A DNA stretch of 64,000 bases, from contig NZ_NUUX01000004.1 in NCBI RefSeq assembly GCF_002564465.1, positions 25,280 through 89,279 on the forward strand, given 5' to 3'. The translations under genes were made by a program, and so were the position numbers. Within the stretch, counting starts at the first letter, position 1; each line of letters starts with the position of its first letter. Origin of the DNA: Bacillus sp. AFS088145. Its GTDB lineage: Bacteria; Bacillota; Bacilli; Bacillales; Bacillaceae_G. Positions 55,434 through 63,638 of this stretch are shown piece after piece. The notes under the pieces were generated by a model. It was not told the origin of the DNA, made no database searches, and saw nothing but the letters and a program-made list of their open reading frames with translations.

Positions 55434-56078
55434 ATGAAATTACATGGTGCCATTGAGTTTCTTAAAGATTATCCAGAGATGTCATTTAGTCCATTTAAAG
55501 AGGGACAACTAACTTTAAAAGGAACTTTTAGTTTTATTGCAAAATATGATAATGGACCAGTTATAGAAGATAGTTATAAAATAGAAATCATGGTCCCTGA
55601 AACATTTCCATTTGATCTACCATTGGTTACTGAATTAGAAAAAAAAATACCTAGGGATCTTAAACACCATATTAATCCAGATGATTCTTTGTGCATAGGA
55701 TCACCTTTAAGAGTTATTATGAAGCTTTATGATTCTCCAACTTTAAACACATACGCAGAAAGGTGCCTGGTTCCTTATTTATATGCTATATCACACAAGC
55801 TAATTTATGGTGGGGCATTTGTTTTCGGTGAGTTAGAACATGGAGTTGATGGGATTTTTTATGATTACTGTGACATTTTTGGTTTAACTAAACCTAAGCA
55901 ATTAATTGGTGCACTACTCGTCCTTTCTAAGAAAAAAAGAGATGCAAATAAAAATCAATGTCCTTGCAATTGTGGGAATAGACTAGGAATTTGTAAATTT
56001 AACATTAAGATTAATAAATTACGAAAAGTAGCTCCAAGATCATTTTATCGAAAACAGTATGAAATACTTACATATTAA
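55434..56078 (+). CDS. CBASS E2-like protein (short type II ancillary)
   Basis: A 214-residue protein directly after the synthase (21 bp). The first 150 residues follow a ubiquitin-conjugating (UBC) fold: FKEGQLTLKGTFSFIAKYDN, VPETFPFDLPLVTELE and HHINPDDSLCIGSPL, with a likely catalytic Cys87. No E1-like or JAB domain is present or encoded nearby, which defines short type II CBASS, where the E2 protein is thought to modify the synthase to raise its activity. The C-terminus has a Cys cluster, QCPCNCGNRLGICKF (residues about 175-189), which could bind zinc. ATG with AGGAG upstream. Confidence 0.87.
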   Translation: MKLHGAIEFLKDYPEMSFSPFKEGQLTLKGTFSFIAKYDNGPVIEDSYKIEIMVPETFPFDLPLVTELEKKIPRDLKHHINPDDSLCIGSPLRVIMKLYDSPTLNTYAERCLVPYLYAISHKLIYGGAFVFGELEHGVDGIFYDYCDIFGLTKPKQLIGALLVLSKKKRDANKNQCPCNCGNRLGICKFNIKINKLRKVAPRSFYRKQYEILTY

Positions 56079-56199
56079 CATGAAGTGAAATGAACACTTT
56101 ACTTTATAGTAAAGAAATCGATGTATTTGGCAAAACTTATTTTTAAAGGACTTGTTAAAAAAACAGTTTATGTAGTTGCTAGTTCTCAACCTTCTACGA

Positions 56200-56230
56200 A
56201 GAGAGGATGACCACGCGGGGGCATCCTCTT
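56200..56230 (+). terminator. Terminator after the CBASS operon
   Basis: AGAGGATG and CATCCTCT enclose a GC-rich 12-base loop, followed by TACTCG; stem good, T run weak. It lies 120 bp after the E2-like gene. Confidence 0.55.
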
Positions 56231-56296
56231 ACTCGTCTTACGGTTAGAGCTGATTTACGTAAGGATCACATTTGAGCACGACCTCATCGGTTCAAG

Positions 56297-56545
56297 CTAG
56301 GCGTCTTCGACTGTTTTAATAGTGATGGCGATTTGATTAGTATATGGGATCCATTGTGGTTCGTGCCCGACACAAGTGACAAAACAACCGGTTGCTGCAC
56401 CTATGACTGTAGGAATGGCATCGGATAGCCCCGCCATCGTGGCAGGAGTGAGGAACGGTGCGATGACTGCTATAGTAGCGTCTTTGGCGTGTTGCATACA
56501 ATGATCGAGGGTGCGCTGGATTGGATTCGCAATCTCCTCAGGCAC
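56297..56545 (-). CDS. Uncharacterised small ORF of foreign composition
   Basis: An 82-codon frame from GTG, PEEIANPIQRTLDHCMQHAK then DATIAVIAPFLTPATMAGLS and AATGCFVTCVGHEPQWIPYT, ending KTVEDA. It is markedly richer in G and C than the flanks and has no ribosome site before the GTG, so it is probably the preserved 3' end of a longer gene whose 5' part was replaced by AT-rich DNA at about 56548. No family recognised. Confidence 0.45.
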   Translation of the reverse strand: MPEEIANPIQRTLDHCMQHAKDATIAVIAPFLTPATMAGLSDAIPTVIGAATGCFVTCVGHEPQWIPYTNQIAITIKTVEDA

Positions 56546-56615
56546 TATTAATTCAAAATTAATTTTTACTTGAATTAATATGAATAATTAAAATTATAAT
56601 AATGGGAGAATCTTA

Positions 56616-56879
56616 ATGAGTGGATTTAACAAACTTAGGTGGGAGTATTTAAAAGAACTAAAAGAAGCTTTAGATATGGGGATTCCATTGGAATCAATGG
56701 ACAATACAAATTTAATTAATATGTTTAAACAACAAATTGATAGATATAGAGCTGCTAAAGAATTATGTTCAACAATTGAACGGATAAAAGAAGGATTTGA
56801 ACAGGATTTTAAGAAATTTGAAAATGAATTATTTTGGGAATTACTTGATAAAAATGCATTTGGGGATCATATTTTATAA
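56616..56879 (+). CDS. Uncharacterised 87-residue helical protein
   Basis: ATG with GGGAG upstream. MSGFNKLRWEYLKELKEALD then GIPLESMDNTNLINMFKQQI, IERIKEGFEQDFKKFENELF: entirely alpha-helical and charged, no membrane part. It lies just after the CBASS operon within the repeat-bounded region. Unknown function; could be island cargo. Confidence 0.6.
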   Translation: MSGFNKLRWEYLKELKEALDMGIPLESMDNTNLINMFKQQIDRYRAAKELCSTIERIKEGFEQDFKKFENELFWELLDKNAFGDHIL

Positions 56880-57102
56880 CCAGATTCTTTTATGCACTTG
56901 TCTTAATTCCTAGTTAAAATCCCAATAATATTGATAGTGATGATAAAACTAGAAATATCTTGTTGAGCTATAAAGCCATTGTTAGCAATCTATAACCACA
57001 ATAATCGGCGTGCTTTACAACAGTGAATGAAAATCTATTCGAAGTTTCTATTCTGGTACAGATTTTGATCAGGTCAACTGTAATCAATTGGCTATTAAGT
57101 TA

Positions 57103-57140
57103 AACCCTACTCATTTAAATAATTGAGCAGGGTTTTCTTA
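57103..57140 (+). terminator. Terminator
   Basis: AACCCTACTCA and TGAGCAGGGTT pair with one mismatch, followed by TTCTT. 56880-57102 has no supported gene. Confidence 0.7.
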
Positions 57141-57237
57141 AGTATTGTCATTTATCTATTTTAGAAGAAAGTTATATACATGGTGGTGCGTATCCATGTA
57201 TTAGGTGCTGTGGATTTAGTGGAAGTAGGCAGTATTA

Positions 57238-57352
57238 TTTAAAATTAATATCATATTTACTACTAAAAGAAACTAATTCATATGGCGTAGAGGTATTTGG
57301 CTATACGAGTTGGGGCTGTATTGATATAAAAACTACAACAAGCCAAATGTAG
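57238..57352 (+). pseudogene. Glycoside hydrolase family 1 C-terminal fragment
   Basis: LKLISYLLLKETNSYGVEVF then GYTSWGCIDIKTTTSQM and TAG. GYTSWGCIDL followed by S/T-rich sequence is a hallmark of 6-phospho-beta-glucosidases of family 1. The remainder of the gene is absent. A relic inside the repeat-bounded region. Confidence 0.72.
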
Positions 57353-57359
57353 AAACGAC

Positions 57360-57608
57360 TTGGATATTTTATTTGATCATTCAACTATATCCATGATGGA
57401 TCGACTTGATAAAACACCTTTTCTTGGAAAGAAGATATTGTTGATTGGTTTGGAAGGGAGAATAAACGATTTTAGACAACTACTGGATAAAGGACGAGAG
57501 ATTGATTTTACACATTTAAGTGGCGATGAGCAAAAGCAATTTATAAAACATGAAATAAAGATGGTTGGTTTGCTACTTTTCCAACGACACAAATCTGTTT
57601 ACTCTTAA
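57360..57608 (+). CDS. Uncharacterised ORF ending inside the fifth repeat
   Basis: An 82-codon frame from TTG without a ribosome site: MDILFDHSTISMMDRLDKTP, FLGKKILLIGLEGRINDFRQ, FTHLSGDEQKQFIKHEIKMV. Its last codons (LFQRHKSVYS) lie in the CGACACAAATCTGTTTACT repeat, so the natural end is probably lost or created by recombination there. Unknown family; may be a fragment. Confidence 0.4.
   Translation: MDILFDHSTISMMDRLDKTPFLGKKILLIGLEGRINDFRQLLDKGREIDFTHLSGDEQKQFIKHEIKMVGLLLFQRHKSVYS
57585..57603. repeat. Fifth copy of the 19-bp near-palindromic repeat
   Basis: CGACACAAATCTGTTTACT, one change from the array at 52396-52569. The following sequence to about 57650 (CTTAATTATCTAA, ACGTTGGTATA, GTAGGAAACATA) matches the sequence after the first array copy, so 52396-52466 and 57585-57650 are long direct repeats bounding the CBASS segment. 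Confidence 0.72.
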
Positions 57609-57684
57609 TTATCTAAAAACGTTGGTATACAGAAAGTAGGAAACATACTTTGATTTGAAGTTTTATTTAATAAATAATTTTTAG

Positions 57685-57855
57685 GAGAAAGAAACAACAT
57701 CCGAAGATTTAGGATTCCAAAAGGGAATTAAATTTCTAAATTTCAGAAAGAAAAATGCATTTTTTAACGAAGGTTATGTAATCAATGAAATACTGATGGA
57801 TGCAGAGTTTGTACCAACAATTGAAATTAGTGAAGAAGATGTGAGCGGCCAATGA
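57685..57855 (+). pseudogene. C-terminal fragment of a small protein gene
   Basis: Open for 57 codons with no start codon near AGGAG: ETTSEDLGFQKGIKFLNFRK, FFNEGYVINEILMDAEFVPT, then ISEEDVSGQ and TGA inside a terminator hairpin. The coding-like end suggests a real gene truncated at the repeat side. Confidence 0.45.
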
Positions 57856-57868
57856 ATGGCTTTTTTTT
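57848..57868 (+). terminator. Terminator GCCA-ATGAA-TGGC
   Basis: GCCA and TGGC with a five-base loop and eight T. The same element is at 59132-59154, both followed by TTGTGAAAA, suggesting a duplicated end segment. Confidence 0.7.
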
Positions 57869-58012
57869 GTGAAAAATAAAATTATTAGATTTTTTAAAAA
57901 TTTCTATTTATTTATAATCATCTCCATGTTATGATGGTCACATAAAAAAGTAATGTCACATGACATGCGTGATTGTGTTAGTAACTAAGTGACCAAAAGG
58001 AGAGGATTTGTA

Positions 58013-58927
58013 ATGGAAATCATAGATAAGACATCAATACCTAAAGAGACTCACCCTGGTACAGTGAATATTGGTGGCTGGGGAATTAAATGTGCTGTAT
58101 TAGAAAATAAAAAAAGGATCATTACTCAAGGTGGACTTTTTGATGCGTTCGGTAGACCAAGAAAAGGTGAAAAAAGGATCGATGGTCTTCCTTCAATTAT
58201 CGGTGCCAATAATTTATCAGAATTTGTTTCAGATGAATTAAGAGAACAAGTTCAACCAATTAAGTACGTTACTAAAAGAGGGAGAGTAAGCGAAGGGTAT
58301 GATGCAGAAGTAATCGCTTCAATTTGTTATCTTTACATAGATGCAGATGATAAAGGTAAGCTCAAAACAAATCAACATCACATTTTGGAGAAGGCCAAAA
58401 TTTTAATACGTGCTCTTGCAGTAACAGGGATAAATGCTTTAATTGATGAAGCAACTGGCTATCAGAAATTTCGTGACGATAATGAATTAGAAAAAATATT
58501 TGAAAAGTATTTAGGAAAAGAATTATCAAAGCTTCAGAAACTTTTTCCTGAAGAATTTTATGAAGAAGCATTTCGTCTTTATGGTTTTGAATATACAGGA
58601 AAAACTCAGCGCCCTATGCAAATAGGAAATTTTACTAAGAAGTATGTATATGATTCACTTCCTCTAGGTGTTGTTGAAAAGTTAAAAGATGTAAAACTAA
58701 AACATGAATCAAATCGAAGTAGTAATATGTGGAGGTATTTATCAGAAGATTTTGGTGTGCAAGCACTCAAAACCCAACTCGACAGAGTAACTACTACAAT
58801 GCAACTTTCAGATGACCTAGCCATGTTCAAGAAAAATTATCAAAGAGCATTTGCTAAAGAAATAGCAGCTAGAGCTGAACAAGAAAAAATTAAAGAGTAC
58901 AAAGACACATTGTTACCGATTGAATAG
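58013..58927 (+). CDS. P63C domain phage-type protein
   Basis: A 304-residue protein; ATG 58013 follows AAAGGAGAGGA, while the GTG at 57989 precedes that site. GIKCAVLENKKRIITQGGLF, GLPSIIGANNLSEFVSDELR, ALIDEATGYQKFRD and the C-terminal FPEEFYEEAFRLYGFEY, RPMQIGNFTKKYVYDSLPLG match the P63C domain family found in phages and islands. Its molecular role is unknown. It shares direction with the downstream homing endonuclease, which is typical of phage-derived DNA. Confidence 0.85.
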   Translation: MEIIDKTSIPKETHPGTVNIGGWGIKCAVLENKKRIITQGGLFDAFGRPRKGEKRIDGLPSIIGANNLSEFVSDELREQVQPIKYVTKRGRVSEGYDAEVIASICYLYIDADDKGKLKTNQHHILEKAKILIRALAVTGINALIDEATGYQKFRDDNELEKIFEKYLGKELSKLQKLFPEEFYEEAFRLYGFEYTGKTQRPMQIGNFTKKYVYDSLPLGVVEKLKDVKLKHESNRSSNMWRYLSEDFGVQALKTQLDRVTTTMQLSDDLAMFKKNYQRAFAKEIAARAEQEKIKEYKDTLLPIE

Positions 58928-59131
58928 GAAAGGCAGCCGTCTTGAAAACAGAGCGGTGTACAAATTGAGGTTATTTTGGTGAAATACATAAACTTCGAAA
59001 CTTAATGTATTTTACAGATAAAGGGCGTAAGAAAACTATCTGGTTAAAAGAACGGGAAAGCTATGCACTTCTTGTCTGTACGACAAAAAAGAAAAATTAA
59101 AATTAGGAATTAAAGATTAGTCTTTATTAAG

Positions 59132-59154
59132 GGCCAATGAATGGCTCTTTTTTG
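59132..59154 (+). terminator. Terminator GCCA-ATGAA-TGGC, second copy
   Basis: Same hairpin as 57848-57868 with six T. Between 58928 and 59131 a short frame reads FTDKGRKKTIWLKERES, a possible relic. Confidence 0.65.
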
Positions 59155-59186
59155 TGAAAAAATGTAGAAATGGTAGGTGTTTTATA

Positions 59187-60017
59187 ATGATATACAGTGT
59201 TTATTTTCATATTAACAAAACTAACAATAAAAAATACTGTGGTTTTACGAATGATCCAGTCAGAAGATTTAGAGGTAATGGTATAGAATATAAACCCGAC
59301 AGGACTGAAAATCAAAATAGACCTTTTTGGAACGCAATTTGTAAGTACAGTTGGGATGAGTTTGAACATGTTATTGTTAAAGAAAATTTAAGTTTTGAAG
59401 AAGCTTGCGAATTAGTGAAACATTATATAAAAACCCTTAGGCTGCAAGAAAAAGAATTTGGTTACAACATTGCTGAAGGTGGAAATGGTGGGAGGATCTA
59501 TCAGGAACACCCTAAAGGAATGAAGGGGAAGTCGCAAACTGAAAATCAAATTAATGCAATGCGCGAATTAAGAAAAAACTTTAATCCAATGGAAGGTATT
59601 AGATGGGATGTAGATATGCCACATCCAAGAGGTTTTAAAGGAAGAAAGCAGAGTGAACATCAAAAGCTTGTAGCAAGTCAAACTCATACGGGTAAGATAG
59701 TTACAGAAGAAATTAGAAAGAAACTATCTGAAGCTTTACAGGGAAGAGTGTTTTCCGAGGAAACTAGAAAGAAAATGTCGGATTCATTAAAAGGAACCCG
59801 AACAGGTGTAGATAATCCTTTTGCTAGAAAAGTAATTGTTCGACAAAATGGAACCAATGTCATTTACAATACAGTAAAAGAGGTAAAGGAAAGTTTGGGC
59901 ATTTCATCACTTTTATTTTATAAGTTAGTTAAAAGTGGAGAAGAATACGAAGCGAAAGGTAATGCCAAATTCAGATACGCACACCTAAATGGAACTTCTA
60001 TTAGGTATTTGGATTAA
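59187..60017 (+). CDS. GIY-YIG homing endonuclease with NUMOD-type motifs
   Basis: A 276-residue endonuclease. ATG 59187 follows GGTAGGTG; the earlier ATG at 59154 lacks a site. Residues 1-90 are a GIY-YIG nuclease in the phage-type form (IYSVYFHINKTNNKKYCGFT, with the Arg of DPVRRFRGN and Glu of ENLSFEEACELV). Residues 150-205 hold NUMOD3-like DNA-binding repeats (EEIRKKLSEALQGR, EETRKKMSDSLKGT), and the end resembles a NUMOD1-type helix-turn-helix (YNTVKEVKESLGISS). Free-standing homing endonucleases of this kind are common in phages. Confidence 0.9.
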   Translation: MIYSVYFHINKTNNKKYCGFTNDPVRRFRGNGIEYKPDRTENQNRPFWNAICKYSWDEFEHVIVKENLSFEEACELVKHYIKTLRLQEKEFGYNIAEGGNGGRIYQEHPKGMKGKSQTENQINAMRELRKNFNPMEGIRWDVDMPHPRGFKGRKQSEHQKLVASQTHTGKIVTEEIRKKLSEALQGRVFSEETRKKMSDSLKGTRTGVDNPFARKVIVRQNGTNVIYNTVKEVKESLGISSLLFYKLVKSGEEYEAKGNAKFRYAHLNGTSIRYLD

Positions 60018-60610
60018 TCTTGTGAAATATACCCATTGATTTTCCGCTCTAAACTGCTTAATTTATCCGTATAAATATGGCGACTGAAGACAAGTTAGCT
60101 GCCCCAGCTATTTGTTCACATTTAAAGCTAACTGGATCCCTGATCAAAACGGTAATTTGTGCGTGATTTAAAATAGAAATTGCAGATTGGCGAATCGTTA
60201 GGCTCATCAACTCGGTTGTTTTTCAATTTCTGGACACAATCAGACAGACGTTGTGTCAGTATATAAGCGTGTGTGATTAGCTCATATTACGTGACTTATT
60301 AAGGCGGCCGGTCCAACGTATTATACGAAAAAATGATTTTTCTACAAAAATCCTGGTCGATATATAACGATCAGGATTTTCGATTTGTGTCTATTTTTAA
60401 CTGCAGCTCATTTTGGCGTTAACGATTATTAATTTATTTGAAGGTTTTTACCAATATCGGTAGAATTCTTGACGGGAATTTACCTTCAGCCACTCGCTTT
60501 TTAACCTTTTCTAGTTCCTCCATGCGCGGTTTACATCGAAAATCCGAATTTCGTTCTATCTTAAATGCTTGAAGAACTTTAAGTATAAAAATAGCATTGA
60601 TAAAACAATG
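60018..60610. other. Intergenic region with two hairpins
   Basis: No supported gene in 590 bp. AAAAATCCTGGTCG and CGATCAGGATTTT (60346-60380) form a terminator-like hairpin. Patches near 60060-60320 are richer in G and C and may be relics. GGACACAATCAGACAGACGTTGTGTC near 60232 is a small inverted repeat. Confidence 0.4.
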
Positions 60611-60618
60611 CTATTTTT
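60588..60618 (-). terminator. Terminator of the minus-strand membrane-protein gene
   Basis: AAATAGCATTG and CAATGCTATTT with six-base loop; on the minus strand followed by T-rich sequence. It overlaps the last codons of the gene at 60611. Confidence 0.75.
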
Positions 60619-61909
60619 TATTAGTAAATGAACTTAACAATTCTATTAACTTTGAGATATCTACACTACTTGTAAATTCTTGGTTAGCTTGGTTTGACGC
60701 ATTATTTTGAACTGGTTCATCATTTTTATTGCCAAAAAATTGTTCTGCCATTTTAGCCAGAATGTCTTTTCGTTGATCATCATCTAATTCAACAAGATAA
60801 GGACTTAATGTCGTGAGCTCCAGTTCCATTCTTCTATATCTTCTCTCGGCATCTAAATGAACTTTAGCTTGCCTTGAAGCATATCCAGCAACTGTTGCTA
60901 ATGTTGCTGCAATTGAAATTCTTTTTACAATTGCAGTCCAAATTGACAAATCTCCAATTGGAACAAAGAAACTATAGATAGATGCTCCCACTAGTAAAAT
61001 CATCGCTATCATGGTTACCCATCGCCAAAATTTTAGTGATGACTTTTCTTGATCAGCTACTTGTTTATAGCCACCAGCCATACTAGTATTTGAAATAATA
61101 TTTAGTAATTTTGCTGCTTTAATTTTATATTCCTCAAGAAGTTGAAGAGATACTTCTCCTTGATTATGATAATTTTCCTGTAAATCATTTCCTTTTTTAT
61201 TTAAAGATATTAAAAAACTTTGTAATTTCGTATCAGTGGTTTCAAGTAAATCTTGAAAATTTGCATTCCAATCCTTTTCAGTTAGTTCAAAGCTACTTTT
61301 TCTTTGATCTTCTGATTGAGTAAACTTATTTCTTCTAGAATCTTCAGCGCTAGAAAATTGCTGTTGAAAATCAGAAATTGCAGTATCTAATCGAGCTTTT
61401 TGATTTTCTACTGTTACAGCTACTTCACTAAAACCTTGTTCCAATTCAGATTTTGCTGCCTCTAATTTATTATATTCATCCTCCATATGTCGTAAATGCT
61501 GAGCAGCTGAACGACGAAAAGAAATTACAGAGTCTTTGATTCCATCAACATCTTGAGGGAAAATAGTTGTAGTAACGCTTGTCATACTGGTTATGTAGCT
61601 GTCTAAATGATTATTTGCTGTATGCAAATGTGTTATATTATGTTCATTTCTGAAATAATTCAGATATGTAAAAATATTATTTAAGCAATTAGTATCGAGA
61701 GTGTCTAAATACCCTATGTAAACAAGATTCGGATCGCAATTACCTAGTATTCCTTTCAAGTGAAACAATACTTGTTTGATTCTTTCTAGTTCAATAATAA
61801 TATTTGAATCATTTTCTTTTTTTTCTAACAAACTTTCCACTAAATTAATATTAGTTTGAAGGCTATTATGAAGAGTGTGATTTTCAAATCGATCAATAAA
61901 CCTTGTCAT
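60611..61909 (-). CDS. Uncharacterised coiled-coil membrane protein
   Basis: A 432-residue protein with GGGGGA before the ATG. Residues 1-125 are helical (FIDRFENHTLHNSLQTNINL). Residues 130-290 form a long coiled coil (YNKLEAAKSELEQGFSEVAV, RRNKFTQSEDQRKSSFEL). Two membrane helices follow near residues 297-318 and 327-350 (VTMIAMILLVGASIYSF, IAATLATVAGYASRQAKV), then a conserved-looking cytoplasmic part (DAERRYRRMELELTTLSPYL) and an Asn-rich tail. No known domain recognised. Its position in an island with CBASS and phage genes makes a defence role possible; that is inference only. Confidence 0.75.
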   Translation of the reverse strand: MTRFIDRFENHTLHNSLQTNINLVESLLEKKENDSNIIIELERIKQVLFHLKGILGNCDPNLVYIGYLDTLDTNCLNNIFTYLNYFRNEHNITHLHTANNHLDSYITSMTSVTTTIFPQDVDGIKDSVISFRRSAAQHLRHMEDEYNKLEAAKSELEQGFSEVAVTVENQKARLDTAISDFQQQFSSAEDSRRNKFTQSEDQRKSSFELTEKDWNANFQDLLETTDTKLQSFLISLNKKGNDLQENYHNQGEVSLQLLEEYKIKAAKLLNIISNTSMAGGYKQVADQEKSSLKFWRWVTMIAMILLVGASIYSFFVPIGDLSIWTAIVKRISIAATLATVAGYASRQAKVHLDAERRYRRMELELTTLSPYLVELDDDQRKDILAKMAEQFFGNKNDEPVQNNASNQANQEFTSSVDISKLIELLSSFTNKK

Positions 61910-62098
61910 TTTCTTCCCCCTTTTGCTTTACAAATAAATATTATACTACTAATTATTTATTCTTTCATTTGGAAATTTTCATTTTCATCATAGTGCACCA
62001 CTAAAATGGATCAATGTCATACTGTAGTACTAAAAGGGTCTAATGTAGTGATAAATAAATAGACATGTTCTCCTTATTTTCTAGTAAAGGTGAATAAA

Positions 62099-62284
62099 TT
62101 GAACAATGAATCGTCAAACCAACATCAGGTGCAAGAAAAACCATTCAATATCAAATTGTTCACAAAAGACCAAATTTTTGCATTAACAGACGAGCAAATC
62201 CAGCAGTTAAAATTTAGTGAACTGATTTGGACCAAGAAACCTCCCCCTGAAGAATTCGATGTTTATTTGGGAGCAGAAATTTGA
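62099..62284 (+). CDS. Uncharacterised small protein (61 residues)
   Basis: TTG start after AAAGGTG; the frame also opens at GTG 62090 within that site. NNESSNQHQVQEKPFNIKLF, then TKDQIFALTDEQIQQLKFSE and PPPEEFDVYLGAEI. Its TGA overlaps the TTG of the next frame (TTGA), so the two were probably co-translated. Unknown family. Confidence 0.5.
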   Translation: MNNESSNQHQVQEKPFNIKLFTKDQIFALTDEQIQQLKFSELIWTKKPPPEEFDVYLGAEI

Positions 62285-62587
62285 AAAGCTTAAATAAGCG
62301 ATTAAACAATCAGGCGAATGAGTTAGAACAACAATGGAGCAATTAAAAAATTCGAGATTCCTAAGCTGAACCTATCCATATCAAAGGAATCGATCCAACT
62401 CTTTCAATCACTACAAACATCCTTTGACCAATTAGCAAAAGCGATTTCGTCTGTGATTCCTCCGGCTGAAGAATGGAAAGAAAAAGCCAAAAGAGCAGTT
62501 GATTCCGAGTTTGATTTATTTCAGATTGAAAAAGAGTTGATGGAACAAATTCAATTGCATTATCGGATGCGAGGTAATAAAGAATGA
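62281..62587 (+). pseudogene. Uncharacterised gene with a frameshift
   Basis: From TTG 62281 the frame gives KSLNKRLNNQANELEQQWSN and a stop at 62346. The next frame continues FEIPKLNLSISKESIQLFQS, FDQLAKAISSVIPPAEEW and ELMEQIQLHYRMRGNKE without a start codon of its own. A single-base slip near 62340 (in an A run) explains both. Unknown helical protein, coupled to the gene before it. Confidence 0.5.
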
Positions 62588-63533
62588 GATCAAGATGGAA
62601 TTGAAATACTATCAGAAATGATAGGTTACAATAAAGCTCTTTCATTTATTTCAAAAGTAATTAGTTTAACTGAAGCTGAGATTATATTACTAATCCAAAA
62701 ATAAGATTGATGATTTAATAAATTTAAATTAGGGGAATCTGATATCTGCACGATTGACATATAGGGTGTTGATGATGACGTATGCTACGAATATGTAAAT
62801 GAGGACTTTTGTTCAATATGATATTCACATTCATTAGCTGAACAACAAGATCGTCTGTATAGTCGAATTTTTTTAAAGAGAATTTCCTATTCGAGTAATT
62901 TTAATTTTAGTCCATCCAGGAAGACACTCAAATTGTTTTTTTACTAATCATATTAAATCAGAGTCACATTTTTCGTTAATCTAACAAAGATATTGATCAT
63001 TTTAATACTATTCCCAGCATAACCAAATCCTCATCTATTGGTACTTCTTCTATTGTTTTAAGTAATTCCTCAGGTTGCTTATTTCCTTGTGAAATAAACT
63101 TAATTTTTTTCTCTTCTTACAACAAATTGATTTTTGAAGGAATCATGTTTAGCACCATTATATCGATCATCAATGTATATCCAGACGGCATGAGTCTACC
63201 ATGGAAATAACGATTTAAACTTCCATTCAAGGTTATAAATCTTAGATTAATGGGTGTCTAACGCAAGTGATTGTGTGTCTGTACTTAAAGTACAAATGAA
63301 AGAAATGAATCTGTGATAATTTTCTCAGGTTTTAATAATTGCTAGATTATTGTATAGAAGGTGGACATATACTGAACCATAACGAATAACAAGGGGGAAC
63401 CAATGGTAAAAGTGTAAAAAGGTACATCACTTCAAATTAGACCAAATATAATTAAAACGTAATGAATAACAATAGCATTTGACGATAATACTGAATTTAT
63501 TGTAATGGTTGCTAGAGTCAAATAATGCAAAAA
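62588..63533. other. Region of short relics
   Basis: No intact gene. A frame at 62588-62702 reads DGIEILSEMIGYNKALSFIS with no start. On the minus strand between about 63215 and 62987, WIYIDDRYNGAKHDSFKNQF and, after a slip in a seven-A run, KFISQGNKQPEELLKTIEEV then PIDEDLVMLGIVLK look like a decayed small gene. Neither is identified. Confidence 0.4.
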
Positions 63534-63566
63534 AGCCTTCTTGAAATTATAAGAAGGCTTTTTTAT
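63534..63566. terminator. Terminator
   Basis: AGCCTTCTT and AAGAAGGCT pair over an eight-base loop, followed by six T on the plus strand and an A/T-rich flank on the other; probably shared by the minus-strand gene that ends at 63639. Confidence 0.8.
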
Positions 63567-63638
63567 TGGGACATCAAATAACAAAAAAACCGACTTCTGT
63601 ATTTGAATTCTACTTTGAAAAAGTCTACTCAAATCATT

